DNA of 64,000 nt from Carboxylicivirga litoralis (GCF_025499605.1 NZ_JAFMVC010000007.1:124001-188000), one strand, 5' to 3'. Positions 1 to 10,200 are shown, counted from the stretch's first letter. Notes: generated by a model not told the origin, from the sequence alone. Made by a program: numbers and translations.

Positions 1-411
1 GCCCGCTTAGCCTCCTTTCAGATTTTTGGTGGAATTATTTTTCTACTAACAGGTATTCAATTTGTATTTAAAGGCAATTCGTCCATCGAATCGCTCCGAG
101 GCGAATCAAAACATGTGGCAGGTGCCATTGCCATGCCCATCTTTATAGGCCCTGGCACCATTAGCTACAGCGTACTAATAGGCGAACAATTGAACAACTA
201 TCTGGCACTGGCTGCAATTGGCTGTGCTGTTTTATTGTGTATTTCTATAATTGCATTGCTTAAAATAATACACGACAGAATACAAACTAAAAAAGAAGAA
301 CTCATAGAGCAATACATTGATATTGCCGGCCGAGTTATAGCCATGCTATTAGGAACTGTATCGATTGAACTAATTATGACCGGTGCCGACTATTGGCTAG
401 ATATACTCTAG
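1..411 (+). CDS. MarC family integral membrane protein (5' end outside window)
   Basis: An open frame runs from base 1 to the TAG at 409-411, so the window cuts the gene; an internal ATG exists but the coding frame clearly continues upstream of it. The visible 136 residues include a hydrophobic segment (FGGIIFLLTGIQ), the MarC-family signature around AMPIFIGPGTIS, and two more membrane segments. MarC/UPF0056 proteins are inner-membrane proteins of about 200 residues with no firmly established transport substrate; the old link to multiple antibiotic resistance is not supported for the family. The family assignment rests on the GPGTIS region and topology. Confidence 0.8.
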   Translation, partial: ARLASFQIFGGIIFLLTGIQFVFKGNSSIESLRGESKHVAGAIAMPIFIGPGTISYSVLIGEQLNNYLALAAIGCAVLLCISIIALLKIIHDRIQTKKEELIEQYIDIAGRVIAMLLGTVSIELIMTGADYWLDIL

Positions 412-447
412 AATAAAGGCAATTAAAGATAGTTCGCATAGAACAAA

Positions 448-479
448 TTTGTTATTTCACACCATAAAATATACCTTTG
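448..479 (+). promoter_or_regulatory. Bacteroidota-type promoter for the porin-BCCT pair
   Basis: TTTG at 448-451, a 20-nt spacer, then TACCTTTG at 472-479. This fits the Bacteroidota primary-sigma consensus (TTTG, about 19 nt, TAnnTTTG) almost perfectly. Transcription would begin near 486 and give a leader of about 115 nt. Confidence 0.6.
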
Positions 480-520
480 CGACCTCGAAAAAATCTACAC
501 ATCCATTATTGAGGTTATCT

Positions 521-543
521 GGTTTCAAGCTGTTTTTGAAACC
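521..543 (+). promoter_or_regulatory. Leader hairpin upstream of the porin
   Basis: A perfect 8-bp stem (GGTTTCAA / TTGAAACC) with a 7-nt loop lies in the predicted 5' leader of the porin-BCCT transcript. No T-run follows it, so it is not an intrinsic terminator. It does not match a riboswitch class that I recognise. Confidence 0.4.
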
Positions 544-600
544 TTTCAGCTAGGAATAACATCCAAGAGGGAGTAACAATTTGAACAAAGAATTAATAGT

Positions 601-1734
601 ATGCGAATCAAAAAATGGATCTTTATTGCTTCATTTCTAACAAGTAGTCACCTTGTAGCTCTTTCTCAGTCCGACGAAAAACCTAAAGTGAATATAGGCG
701 GAGCTTTACGTTTTAACTACAACCTCTCCGATTGGAAAGATGAACAGACAAAAAGAGGAGGTGATTTTGGCTATGATGTATTCCGAATCAATGCTACCGG
801 TAGTTATAAAAAGATAGGTTTCAATGCCGAATATCGTTTCTATTCGAATAGTTTTGGAGGCGGCATGTTAAAACAAGGCTGGATAGAATACAACACCGAT
901 AATAACAGTACCTGGCAGCTTGGACTCAACCAGGTGCCGTTTGGTTTACAGCCTTACAATTCTAACAGTTGGTTCTTTAATCTGCCATATTACGTTGGAC
1001 TGGAGGACGACCACGACATGGGTATAAAATGGATGAAGACGTATACACGCCTGCAGTTACAAGTTGCATTCTACAAAAATGCTGAAGAATTAAACTTTGG
1101 CAATACCTCTGCTATTTCAGCCAATCGCTATTCATACGACGTTTCGGGGCGAAACAAAGAGGTAAATCAGGCTAATGTTAAACTGGCCTATAACTTTGGG
1201 TCCAACAATTCATCCAGTATAATTTTATCGGCCATGTATGGCGGTTTATACAATATTGTGACAAACAAAATTGGCGATCACTCGGCTTTTGCAATCGGGT
1301 ATCGCTACAGTGGAAAGAAGTTAGGGCTCAAGCTTCAGGCACTAACTTTTAATAAAAATCCAAACGATTCAACGCAATACAAAGATGTTATTGAAATGGC
1401 AGCCTATGGTGCGCCATACCAAGTTGCGGCTAAAGGGCAAATAGTAAGTGCCGGAGCTTCGTATACGCTACCATGCAAGCATGAAGCAATTGATTACCTC
1501 ATGCTTTACAACGATTTCTCATGGTTTAATAAGTCGAATAATAATTTTCACGACTCGTATATGAATGTTCTAGGTTGCCTGATCGCAGCTGGACCAATCT
1601 ACACTTATATAGATGCTGCATGGGGTAAAAATCATGCCTGGCTAGGACCTGAATGGACCAATGCATTTGCAGAAGGAACAGCAAATGCAGATTGGCACCT
1701 GCGTTTTAACGTTAACATCGGTTATTATTTTTAG
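601..1734 (+). CDS. Outer-membrane beta-barrel porin
   Basis: A 377-residue protein with a signal peptide (cleavage after about residue 22, LVALSQS) followed by alternating amphipathic strands rich in Tyr, Asn and Gly. It ends in NIGYYF, the aromatic C-terminal residue expected of BAM-inserted barrels. It resembles Bacteroidota porins of the phosphate-selective/OprP-like type, but the substrate cannot be read from sequence. The stop is 9 bp before the BCCT start, so both are probably co-transcribed from the promoter at 448. This suggests the barrel lets an osmolyte or quaternary amine cross the outer membrane for the transporter. Confidence 0.75.
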   Translation: MRIKKWIFIASFLTSSHLVALSQSDEKPKVNIGGALRFNYNLSDWKDEQTKRGGDFGYDVFRINATGSYKKIGFNAEYRFYSNSFGGGMLKQGWIEYNTDNNSTWQLGLNQVPFGLQPYNSNSWFFNLPYYVGLEDDHDMGIKWMKTYTRLQLQVAFYKNAEELNFGNTSAISANRYSYDVSGRNKEVNQANVKLAYNFGSNNSSSIILSAMYGGLYNIVTNKIGDHSAFAIGYRYSGKKLGLKLQALTFNKNPNDSTQYKDVIEMAAYGAPYQVAAKGQIVSAGASYTLPCKHEAIDYLMLYNDFSWFNKSNNNFHDSYMNVLGCLIAAGPIYTYIDAAWGKNHAWLGPEWTNAFAEGTANADWHLRFNVNIGYYF

Positions 1735-1743
1735 TAAGATATT

Positions 1744-3300
1744 ATGGAACAGAAATACAAAAGAAGCGACAAGCGAACTTTTTTAGGTATTAAAGCAAAT
1801 GGACCGGTTTTTATAACCTCCTTATTAGTTATTTCAATACTGGTAATTACAACCCTTATTGTTGGAAAACCTATGGAAAAGTATTTTTCGCAAATACAAT
1901 CAACTGTTTCCAACAAAACAGGATGGTTTTTCATCCTGATGGTTAATGTAATGCTGCTATTTGCACTGTTTTTAGGTTTCAGCAAATTTGGTAAGATTCG
2001 CTTAGGCGGTAAAGATGCAAGACCTGAATTCTCGAAAAAAGGTTGGTTTGCCATGCTTTTTAGTGCCGGAATGGGAATTGGCTTATTATTTTGGAGTGTG
2101 GCCGAACCTATTTTTCACTATAATAGTAATCCTTTAACCGACAATACTGACAAGATAGAAGCAGCCAAATCCGCAATGGGCATTACTTTTCTGCATTGGG
2201 GCGTTCACGCTTGGGCAGTTTATGCAATTGTTGGATTAGCCCTGGCCTTTTTCACATTTAACCGAAAGCTTCCATTGACCATTCGCTCTATTTTCCATCC
2301 TTTATTGGGTGATAAAATATATGGTCCTATTGGCGACGCCATTGATATTATATCAGTTATAGCCACTATTTTTGGTTTGGCTACCTCTCTTGGCTTTGGC
2401 GTGCAACAAGTTAATGCAGGCTTAAGCTACCTATTTAATTTCGAGCTCAACACAACAGTTCAAATTATACTGATAATTGTGATAACAGGCATAGCAACCT
2501 TATCATTGATACTTGGCCTTGATAAAGGCATACGCCGCCTCAGCGAGTGGAACATGCGTTTTGCCCTGATTTTATTGATATTTCTATTATTAGTTGGCCC
2601 CACTGTATTCTTAGCTAAATCGTTTGTTCAAAACTTAGGCCATTACCTCAATGAATTTTTTGAACTCAGCTTCTGGACCGAGTCATACAAAGGTGTTAAT
2701 GAAACCAAGCACTGGCAAAACTCATGGACTGTATTTTATTGGGCCTGGTGGATTTCATGGTCTCCATTTGTTGGTATCTTTATTGCTCGCATCTCCAGAG
2801 GACGAACAATAAAAGAATTCATTCTTGGTGTATTACTGGTTCCCACACTATTAACTTTTATCTGGATGTCGGTATTTGGAGGCAGTGCACTATACCAGGA
2901 ATTAATAGGCAACACAGCCATTACCAACGCCGTTAATGACAATGTTGCAACAGCCATTTATAAGCTACTCGAACAATATCCTCTTGCCTTTTTATCGTCG
3001 CTTTTAGCCGTGATATTGGTGGCTAGTTTCTTTGTAACATCATCTGATTCGGGCTCTATGGTAGTAGATACACTAACATCGGGAGGCCGACACGACGCTC
3101 CTGTTGGTCAGAAGATATTCTGGGCTTCAATGGAAGGCCTGGTAGCTGGCATTTTATTAATTGGCGGAGGTTTAACAGCCTTACAAACAGCTTCAATATT
3201 AACCGGTTTACCATTTGCACTATTATTGATTGTGCTTTGTTACAGCTTCTACAAATCATTAAGCAACTATTATGATGATAACATTAAAAAAGGTCAGTAG
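1744..3300 (+). CDS. BCCT family betaine/carnitine/choline transporter
   Basis: A 518-residue protein with about 12 membrane segments. BCCT hallmarks are GMGIG at residues 109-113 (the glycine-rich stretch of TM3 associated with Na+ coupling), WSVAEP at 117-122, and the aromatic TM8 region with the sequence FYWAWWISWSPFVG, which supplies the Trp box for trimethylammonium groups. Family members import glycine betaine, choline or carnitine, usually with Na+, for osmoprotection or as nutrient. The GxGxG pattern suggests Na+-coupled uptake rather than exchange. The C-terminal tail is short, so a BetP-like osmosensing domain is not evident. Confidence 0.92.
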   Translation: MEQKYKRSDKRTFLGIKANGPVFITSLLVISILVITTLIVGKPMEKYFSQIQSTVSNKTGWFFILMVNVMLLFALFLGFSKFGKIRLGGKDARPEFSKKGWFAMLFSAGMGIGLLFWSVAEPIFHYNSNPLTDNTDKIEAAKSAMGITFLHWGVHAWAVYAIVGLALAFFTFNRKLPLTIRSIFHPLLGDKIYGPIGDAIDIISVIATIFGLATSLGFGVQQVNAGLSYLFNFELNTTVQIILIIVITGIATLSLILGLDKGIRRLSEWNMRFALILLIFLLLVGPTVFLAKSFVQNLGHYLNEFFELSFWTESYKGVNETKHWQNSWTVFYWAWWISWSPFVGIFIARISRGRTIKEFILGVLLVPTLLTFIWMSVFGGSALYQELIGNTAITNAVNDNVATAIYKLLEQYPLAFLSSLLAVILVASFFVTSSDSGSMVVDTLTSGGRHDAPVGQKIFWASMEGLVAGILLIGGGLTALQTASILTGLPFALLLIVLCYSFYKSLSNYYDDNIKKGQ

Positions 3301-3351
3301 ATAATTGTAATTAGCTTAAACAATCGGTCATAATATAATCAATGCCCACAA

Positions 3352-3484
3352 GAGGCTGTACAAAAACACCTAAAGAAGCCGCTCACTGAGCGGAGTCGAA
3401 TTGATGATTAACTGATAATTAACTTCAATTACATTTCATCTCGACTCCGCTCGATGAGCAAATGTTAATTTTGGACATCCCCTT
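3352..3484. repeat. Nested inverted-repeat element
   Basis: Arms 3381-3399 and 3441-3459 (GCTCACTGAGCGGAGTCGA and its near-exact reverse complement) form a 19-bp stem around a 41-nt AT-rich spacer. Outside it, 3354-3366 (GAGGCTGTACAAA) faces a region near 3470 (TTTGGACATCCCC), an imperfect outer repeat. The rest of 3301-3850 holds no gene that I can support. It could be a REP-like palindrome or insertion-sequence remnant, or it could terminate the BCCT transcript. Confidence 0.45.
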
Positions 3485-3850
3485 TTATACGAATACTACC
3501 ACCCCCAATCCGGAGAAACTACTAAGGTTGAAATATCCAGAAGTAGGCACTTCTTTTTATCTCCCAAGTCTATACAAAGATAAATAAGGAACTGACTGGT
3601 ATAAACAGGTTCTGTGACACCGGTGTTTTTTAGATGGATATCAACGTTATACCTTTATATACTATTTGCAATTGATTGTGTGATATATTAAATTGGCGTG
3701 CATTACATAAGGTGGAGCATAAAGAAACGGCATCCAATTTCCCTCACAAGAGGATAGCCCGCTCCGGAATTGGTTTGGAGGACAGTTTTTCTTAAGAGTT
3801 GCCCCCGTGCATCGGGCAGGCATCCAACGATTGAAAATGAATTTATATAG

Positions 3851-4372
3851 ATGAAAATACTTTTCATTCAATTATTACTAATCCTGAATTTCAAAGCTGT
3901 TACAAGCTACCCGATTCCAGAAAAGAAACCTGAGCTGCTTTTTTATATTCAGCGCTCAACAAACACCAATACAGTAATATACGAAGCCAATTTTAACGAA
4001 AAGGGATGGTTAGATCCTAAAAAACCAGTAAACATCTATTGGCTTATGTACGAAGAAGGTAAGAAAACAGAAGACCTGTCCTTCTTTGAAAAGCACTATG
4101 CCTTTGGTGTAAAAACAAAACCCTGCGAAAATGATTCAAACACTTATTGGCTGAGGCTTGTCTCACAAAAGCAACTTCCCGTAAAGCTTGTGCAAACCGA
4201 ACCATTTAAAGTAAGCGCACTGATACAAAAAAACGATAACACCTACCTCTTTGATCATATTTTTATCACATCAGATGAGTCTGGCTTGTGGCCCGAAGTA
4301 GAATCAATTGAACTATTTATGCACTCTTTAGACAGATCAACAACAATAAGCGAATTTATTAAGCTTGATTAA
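3851..4372 (+). CDS. Secreted DUF4833-like protein
   Basis: A 173-residue protein with an N-terminal signal peptide (about residues 1-19, ending near TSYP). The body has the pattern FYIQRSTNTNTVIYEANF near the start and VNIYWLMYEEGKKTEDLSFFEKHYAFG in its middle, which I recognise as like Bacteroidota DUF4833 proteins. The biochemical role of that family is unknown. It stands alone: 550 bp follow the BCCT gene, and 530 bp without a gene lie downstream. The family call is from memory of the motif and is moderate. Confidence 0.55.
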   Translation: MKILFIQLLLILNFKAVTSYPIPEKKPELLFYIQRSTNTNTVIYEANFNEKGWLDPKKPVNIYWLMYEEGKKTEDLSFFEKHYAFGVKTKPCENDSNTYWLRLVSQKQLPVKLVQTEPFKVSALIQKNDNTYLFDHIFITSDESGLWPEVESIELFMHSLDRSTTISEFIKLD

Positions 4373-4906
4373 GCAACAAGACTTAGAAACAACTTCTTTA
4401 AATAGCGATGCTATTGTTCATGTGTAACTGTTTTAATGGGTATTCACGAACTTGTGTTTCGCATCGGTTTTGCTTCATATGAGAGCATAATTCATTCAAA
4501 ATAACTCACAAAAACAAAATTTAAACAGTTTCTTAAAATAATATACATATTCCACTATTAACAACAAACTTCACAGAGACCTGGGCGTGGATAATACTTT
4601 TAAAAGAGGTTTTGCTTTTTCGAATTTTAGTTAAATAAATTCTACACTCCCAATCAACACCCACATCCTCCAACTTGTTTGATTAACAACCCCAACACCC
4701 ATCCCAGATATACTATTTTTGTTAGTCAGTAATATTTTCATCTTTATCAAAATAAAACGGGCGTTAATCAAGGAAAATCTGTTTCGAAAGTAATTTTATT
4801 GTTAATTTATTATTAATTAAAAAGCACGAATCACAGCTGTCCGTCGGTCTGCAAACTTTGGGGCAGCGTGGTTCGCGCTCATTGTAACATTTCAAATATA
4901 TGAAAA
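4373..4906. other. Non-coding interval with a structured leader
   Basis: This interval is AT-rich and has no supportable ORF. It holds one promoter -10-like match (TATTTTTG at 4714-4721, without a good -33 element) and the strong hairpin at 4824-4878 listed separately. Confidence 0.4.
4824..4878 (+). promoter_or_regulatory. Strong stem-loop in the 5' leader of the 4907 gene
   Basis: Arms 4824-4839 (GCACGAATCACAGCTG) and 4864-4878 (CAGCGTGGTTCGCGC) pair over about 15 positions with one bulge, one mismatch and one G-U pair. They enclose a 24-nt loop rich in G and C. The stem ends 28 nt before the ATG. No T-run follows it. It is a candidate cis-regulatory RNA or the end of a small RNA; no known class is recognised. 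Confidence 0.45.
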
Positions 4907-5377
4907 ATGAAGAATAATCATTCGGAAAGCATCCCAAAGGATGTGATTGAAGCAGCCATAACTAAATTAACTGAGGTTAAAAGTGCATTGGCTCCTTATT
5001 CAACCACTTTAACCAAAGATGAAAGAAGAGCCTTACCCAAGATGGGTGAAAAGACATTGGCTTTCGTTACAAATTCGCATGACTACAGCACACAATATCC
5101 TGAGCTTATGCCCTCATTTGCCAAACAGGAAGATTTTGATATTGATGTAGCCGATGCCACAGGCTTATTGCCGGTTGAAGGTTTATTAAACGAACTGGCA
5201 AGTCAGATAAACGATACAGCTATGCTGGCAGGCAGTGAAGCCTATAACACTGCATTATTGTTTTATAACAATGTGAAGTTAGCAGCCAAGAATAACGTTC
5301 CAGGTGCAAAAGAAGTATACGACGACCTGAAAACTCGTTTCCCAAGTACACGACGCAAGGTTAACATAGAAGAGTAA
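4907..5377 (+). CDS. Conserved hypothetical protein, 156 aa
   Basis: A soluble, mostly helical, acidic protein without signal peptide or membrane segment. Visible stretches are ALPKMGEKTLAFV near residues 45-57 and a second helix-rich half. The ending TRFPSTRRKVNIEE is basic. It resembles small Bacteroidota hypothetical proteins that I cannot name. It is monocistronic: a structured leader lies before it and a clean intrinsic terminator right after it, which argues that it is a real, independently regulated gene. No function is proposed. Confidence 0.7.
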   Translation: MKNNHSESIPKDVIEAAITKLTEVKSALAPYSTTLTKDERRALPKMGEKTLAFVTNSHDYSTQYPELMPSFAKQEDFDIDVADATGLLPVEGLLNELASQINDTAMLAGSEAYNTALLFYNNVKLAAKNNVPGAKEVYDDLKTRFPSTRRKVNIEE

Positions 5378-5384
5378 ATCAGAG

Positions 5385-5414
5385 AAATCCGGACGCAGAC
5401 CTCCGGATTTTTTT
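5385..5414 (+). terminator. Rho-independent terminator
   Basis: A perfect 9-bp stem (AAATCCGGA / TCCGGATTT) with an 8-nt loop, followed by a T-run to 5414. It starts 7 bp after the stop of the 4907 gene. Confidence 0.85.
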
Positions 5415-6109
5415 ACGACCTATAGCATTTAACCGCTTAGCGCCCGGATGGTTTTAGTGAGTGCTACAAAAGTCCAACTTTTGCAGTGCCTTTCTCAGCA
5501 CTTCATAATAAATGCTCCGTCCAATCAGTTATTTTCTTCGCCTTCAATTTTAAAAGCTCCGGCTTCTGTTTGTATTTCTAATGCTACCACCTGAAAAGCT
5601 CAACTCACGCTTCTTTTTGCTCTGCCCTTCCCTTATTTTTCTCAAGTCCTGATTCTTTTTTCTCTGATGGTTTCATTTTTTTTCAGCGAGGCCCATTCAT
5701 TGGTCTCCGAAAGACCTGTTGCTACACTCCGAAACCGAAGCTAATTTCTTCGGCGTTGGAGAAAATTTGTCAAACACCGGAGTGCTAAAAGCCGGCGTTT
5801 GAAGCAAAATAAGTCGTGCCCGGGGAAAATATAACCGCCACCATAGAAAAGATGACTGGCTTCGCTGAAAATAAGATGGAGGCTGAAGAAGACCGGATAG
5901 ACAATTGAGTATTTATTGAAAGAACTGCAGATAAAAAACTATTTGAAGCAGTTATACCAATCATATTTTAAAATGATCTGTATGTGTATAGTAAAAACTA
6001 CAATCGTATGGAGGAGAATGTCCAAAAACATTACTATTTCCCGCCAAATGCGATAGCTATCGCACTTAGCTTAAAACTTTATCTTTGGACACCCTCCTCC
6101 ATATTAATA
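5415..6109. other. Gene-free, hairpin-rich interval
   Basis: No ORF here has support on either strand. Two small hairpins sit side by side: CCGAAG/CTTCGG (5735-5753) with an outer CTCC/GGAG, and CAAACACCGG/CCGGCGTTTG (5771-5801). The content looks like decayed sequence, but no parent gene is recognisable. The right end is the inverted-repeat element at 6007-6103. Confidence 0.4.
6007..6103. repeat. 97-bp element with 20-bp terminal inverted repeats
   Basis: Arms 6007-6026 and 6084-6103 match at 18 of 20 positions (core GGAGGA...TGTCCAAA). Between them is a perfect 16-bp palindrome, TGCGATAGCTATCGCA, at 6049-6064. It ends 7 bp from the stop of the TolC-like gene, so it may serve as that operon's terminator or be a miniature mobile element. 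Confidence 0.5.
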
Positions 6110-7282
6110 TTACTCCATCATTTTAAGCTGGCTTAAACACTTAAAATAATCATGTTCATAACTCAGGTATTGACTCTGGCTATCCCATATCAAATCTGCA
6201 TCAACCAGGTATTCTGAAAACGAAATCTGCCCGGATTTCAGTAACTCCAGATTGCTCTCTGAAAGCTGTTGCTCATCCATGATGACTTTCATCTCTTCAT
6301 AACTGTTTTTCAATGTCACAACTTCAGAATACAGAGTAGAAGCCTTCGTTTTATATTCACTTTCCTGTTGGTTTAAATTCACCATCGACCATTCAGTTTG
6401 CAACTTAGCATACTTCACGGCGTTTTTATTTTGCCATAAAGGAATGGATAATCCGGCATGAATACCCTGCAACTTTTGATTCAAAATAGTTTCTGATTTA
6501 TATCCCAGTTCAAAGCTGGGCCAGCTTTCCATTCTGGAATTCTTAATATTGGTTTCTGCTTCGTGTAATTTCAGTTGTGCCATTACTAAGTCAGGGTTTG
6601 TGTCTGCCAGATTTAAAAGCAAGGAGTCCAGTTGAGGCAATGCCCAGTCGACAGGATATTTATACTCTTGGTTATCTATGCCTAAGCCGCCATTTTGCTG
6701 TTTCAACTGCTCAGTATAAATACTGAGCTCAGACATGGTTTGTTGCCATTGGTTTTTAACCCTAATGGCATAAATCCGGGCCTTATCGTAAGCAGGTTTC
6801 GACACTTCACCACCGTCAAGCCCTTCCTTCATTAGAGTAACAAGAGTTGCAGCTTCAGAATTTCGTTTTTCGAGAAACTCCACTCTTTTTTGAAGCCAAA
6901 CCAAATTAAAATAAAGTGTTCTGGCAGCATGCATGATATCCCGTTTCTCTTTTTCGGCCAGGGCTTGCTTTTGCTGAAAACCTAATTTCTGCAAATCGGC
7001 CTTTGAAGTATAATAACCCGGCAGTTGAAAGGATTGAATAATTTCAAATTCCTTTTGATCACCAATATTATCAGGATTACCAAATAAATAGTTATAACTA
7101 ACTGTTGGATTGTTAGGATACACACCTGTTTTTGAATACACTTCTTCTGCTTCCAGCCACTTTTGAAGGGTCTGCAACCTGGGATTGTTTTGCTCGATGC
7201 TCTGCATTAAATCGTCAAAAGACTGGCTGAACAGAGCTGATGAAACAGTTAAAAGCAAAAAGATATAAACTAATTTCTTCAT
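6110..7282 (-). CDS. TolC-family outer membrane efflux channel (CusC/CzcC-like)
   Basis: A 390-residue protein with a cleavable signal peptide (MKKLVYIFLLLTVSSALFSQ). The rest is long amphipathic helices with Gln- and Glu-rich heptads in two related halves, as in OEP/TolC proteins that form the trimeric channel across outer membrane and periplasm. It is slightly shorter than typical CusC. Its start overlaps the stop of the RND pump gene by one base (TAATG), so it is translationally coupled as the third component of the same tripartite metal efflux machine. Confidence 0.88.
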   Translation of the reverse strand: MKKLVYIFLLLTVSSALFSQSFDDLMQSIEQNNPRLQTLQKWLEAEEVYSKTGVYPNNPTVSYNYLFGNPDNIGDQKEFEIIQSFQLPGYYTSKADLQKLGFQQKQALAEKEKRDIMHAARTLYFNLVWLQKRVEFLEKRNSEAATLVTLMKEGLDGGEVSKPAYDKARIYAIRVKNQWQQTMSELSIYTEQLKQQNGGLGIDNQEYKYPVDWALPQLDSLLLNLADTNPDLVMAQLKLHEAETNIKNSRMESWPSFELGYKSETILNQKLQGIHAGLSIPLWQNKNAVKYAKLQTEWSMVNLNQQESEYKTKASTLYSEVVTLKNSYEEMKVIMDEQQLSESNLELLKSGQISFSEYLVDADLIWDSQSQYLSYEHDYFKCLSQLKMME

Positions 7283-10200
7283 TATTTCGCCTCCTTTTTC
7301 TTAATTAAATAATACACCGCAGGAACAATAAACACGTTGAGCAATGTGGAGCTGAATAAGCCACCAAGGATGACAACTGCCATTGGGCTTTGTATTTCAT
7401 TTCCGGGCTGATCTCCGGCAAACGCCAGCGGTATTAAGGCCAGTGCCGCAGTTAATGCCGTCATAAGTATAGGATTTAAGCGATCCATCGAACCATGTAT
7501 AATGGCTTTATAAAGCGGTTCTCCTTCGTCCTGCAAGGCATTATAACGCGAAACCAATAATATTCCGTTACGCGTAGCTATGCCAAATAAGGTAATAAAA
7601 CCAATAATAGCCGGAATACTTAACATGCCTGAGGTTAACCAGATGCTAACAACTCCGCCAATCAATGCCAGAGGAAGATTAAGCAGAATAATACCTGATA
7701 CAGTGAGGTTTCTGAACTCCATATACAGTAGAAGAAAGATAATGAGAATGGCCAAAAGCGAAGTATAGAAAAGCAGGCTCGATGCCTTTTCTTCACTTTC
7801 AAACTGTCCGCCATATTCGATGTAATAGTTTTCAGGCAGATTAATGTTCTCTTTTATATTATCCTGTACATCGGTAACAACACTTCTTAAATCGCGCCCC
7901 GAAACATTGGCAGAAACAACCACTTTACGCTGCACGTTTTCCCTGCTAATGGTATTGGGGCCTGAAGCAGAAATGATGTCGGCGACTTCCTTTAAAGCCA
8001 CTTTATGACCATCGTGCGTATCAATCAAAGTATTTTTAACAGCTTCGATGGAGTGGCGATACCTGTCGTTGTATCGTAAAATCAGGTCAAAGCTCATATT
8101 GCCCTCATATACTTCCGACACTTTTTCCCCTGCAAAAGCCACATCAATAAACTCCGCAAATTCGTTAATCGGGATGCCATATTGCTTAAGCATTTCACGT
8201 TTGGGTTTGATTTGCAATTGTGGAATTTCCACCTGCTGCTCTACGTTCACATCCACCAAACCATCTATTCCGGAGATATTCGATTTTATTTGTGTTGCCA
8301 ATGAGAACATTTTATGCAAATCGGTGCCAAACACTTTGATGGCAATGTTAGCTCTTGTTCCGGAAAGCATGTGGTCAATGCGGTGCGACAGTGGCTGGCC
8401 AACCGTAATGTTGATGCCTCGTATCGTTCCCAGCCGACTTCGCAATTCTTCCAGAAAATCGTCTTTAGAGCGACCGTTCAAGTCAAAAGGTACATCAACC
8501 TCTGATGAGAAAACACCTTGTGCATGTTCGTCCAGTTCGGCACGCCCGGTGCGTCGCACAATGGTATTGATTTCCTTCATTTCAAGCATTTCCTTTTCAA
8601 GCAGCAGGTTCATTTTATTGCTCTCTTCCAGTGAAATACCCGGAAGACTAACTGTACTCAATGTGAGCATTCCTTCATTAAATTCAGGCAGGAAACTTCT
8701 GCCCAGATTAAAGAATACAAACATGGAGACAATGAATAATACACCTGCTGACCCGATCATCGATTTCTTGAAATGCAATGAGCGCTCCAGTGCCAGTCCG
8801 TATTTCTTATTCAGCCATCGCACCCATCTGCTACCCGTCTCGTGAGCCTGTAATTGCTTATCATTGGTCAGTAAAAAGCTACACATAACTGGAGTAAGCG
8901 TAATGGCCACCACTAAGGATGCAAACAAAGACACAATGAATGAAATGCCCAATGGCTGTAACATGCGCCCTTCCATGCCTGAAAGAAAAAATAAAGGAAC
9001 GAATGCCACAATAATGATCAATGTGGCATTTAAAATAGATGCCCGTATCTCCTTTGAAGCATTATAGATCACCTTCAATTTCAATTCCTGCTTTTCTTTT
9101 GGCAGCCGTGCATTTTCTTTTAAGCGTTTGAGCACATTATCCACATCAATGATGGCATCATCCACCAATGAACCAATGGCAATGGCCATTCCTCCCAATG
9201 ACATGGTATTAATGGTTAACCCCATCCACCTGAGTGTAATGACTGCCACCAGCAACGAAAGAGGGATAGCAACAAGCGAAATAACAGTGGTTCTGAAATT
9301 CAACAGAAATAAGAAGAGAATGATCATGACAAATAATCCGCCTTCGAGCAGTGCTCTGGTAACATTATCAACTGCTCTGATAATGAAATCAGACTGCCTG
9401 AAAACATCTGTTCTTATTTTCACATGCGATGGCAATGTTTCCTGCAAACCGGCTATGGCTTCATCAATCTTTTCGGTTAGCACCAAAGTATTGGTATTGG
9501 GTTGTTTTAAAACCGTCATCACAACAGCCGGCTGGCTGTTTAAATAACCGGCGCCAATTTTAGGAGCCGCACCTGTTTTGACTACGGCCACATCATTAAC
9601 GGAAACAGGATGTCCGTTCACAACCTTGATGACCGAGTTTCCAATATCACTTAGATTACTGGTTCTGATAACACCACGTATCACATACTCATTTCCAAAG
9701 TCGTTCAAAAAACTACCTGTGGCATTTTGGTTCAGGTGATCACAAGCTTCAAACAGCTCCATAAAGCTAACGCCATAATAGTCCATCTTCTCAGGATCAG
9801 CTTCAACAATATACTGTTTGAAATCACCTCCCATAACAACCACCTGTGACACACCGCCAATTGACAATAAGCGGTTGCGCACCTGCCAGTCGGCTATGGT
9901 TCTTAAATCCATTGGCGGTAAAGAATCAGAAGAAACAGTTATCACCATTATCTCACCAATAATAGATGACTGGGGTGCCAGTGTTGGATTACCTGCATTT
10001 TCAGGTAAACGTTCGGCAACAGTTGCTAATTTTTCACTAACAATCTGCCGGGCTTTAAAAATATCGGTATCCCATTCAAAATCCACCCATACAATAGATA
10101 TGCCTGTCGCCGATGATGAACGGACCCGTCGCACGTTGGTGGCTCCGTTTACGGCTGTTTCTATTGGAAATGTGACCAGCCTTTCCACTTCCTCGGTGGC

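Noticed and set aside
3662-3871. 69-codon minus-strand frame before the DUF4833-like gene
   Set aside because: Cys-rich, no homology recognised, overlaps the start of a better-supported gene; treated as non-coding.
5415-6109. Possible pseudogene on the minus strand
   Set aside because: Only 20-30 codon frames interrupted by stops; no recognisable protein similarity, so it is described as gene-free.
8048-8845. 265-codon open frame on the plus strand inside the RND pump gene
   Set aside because: It is antisense to a clear CusA/CzcA coding frame. Its translation is Ser/Thr-rich without domain, and no ribosome-binding site is present.
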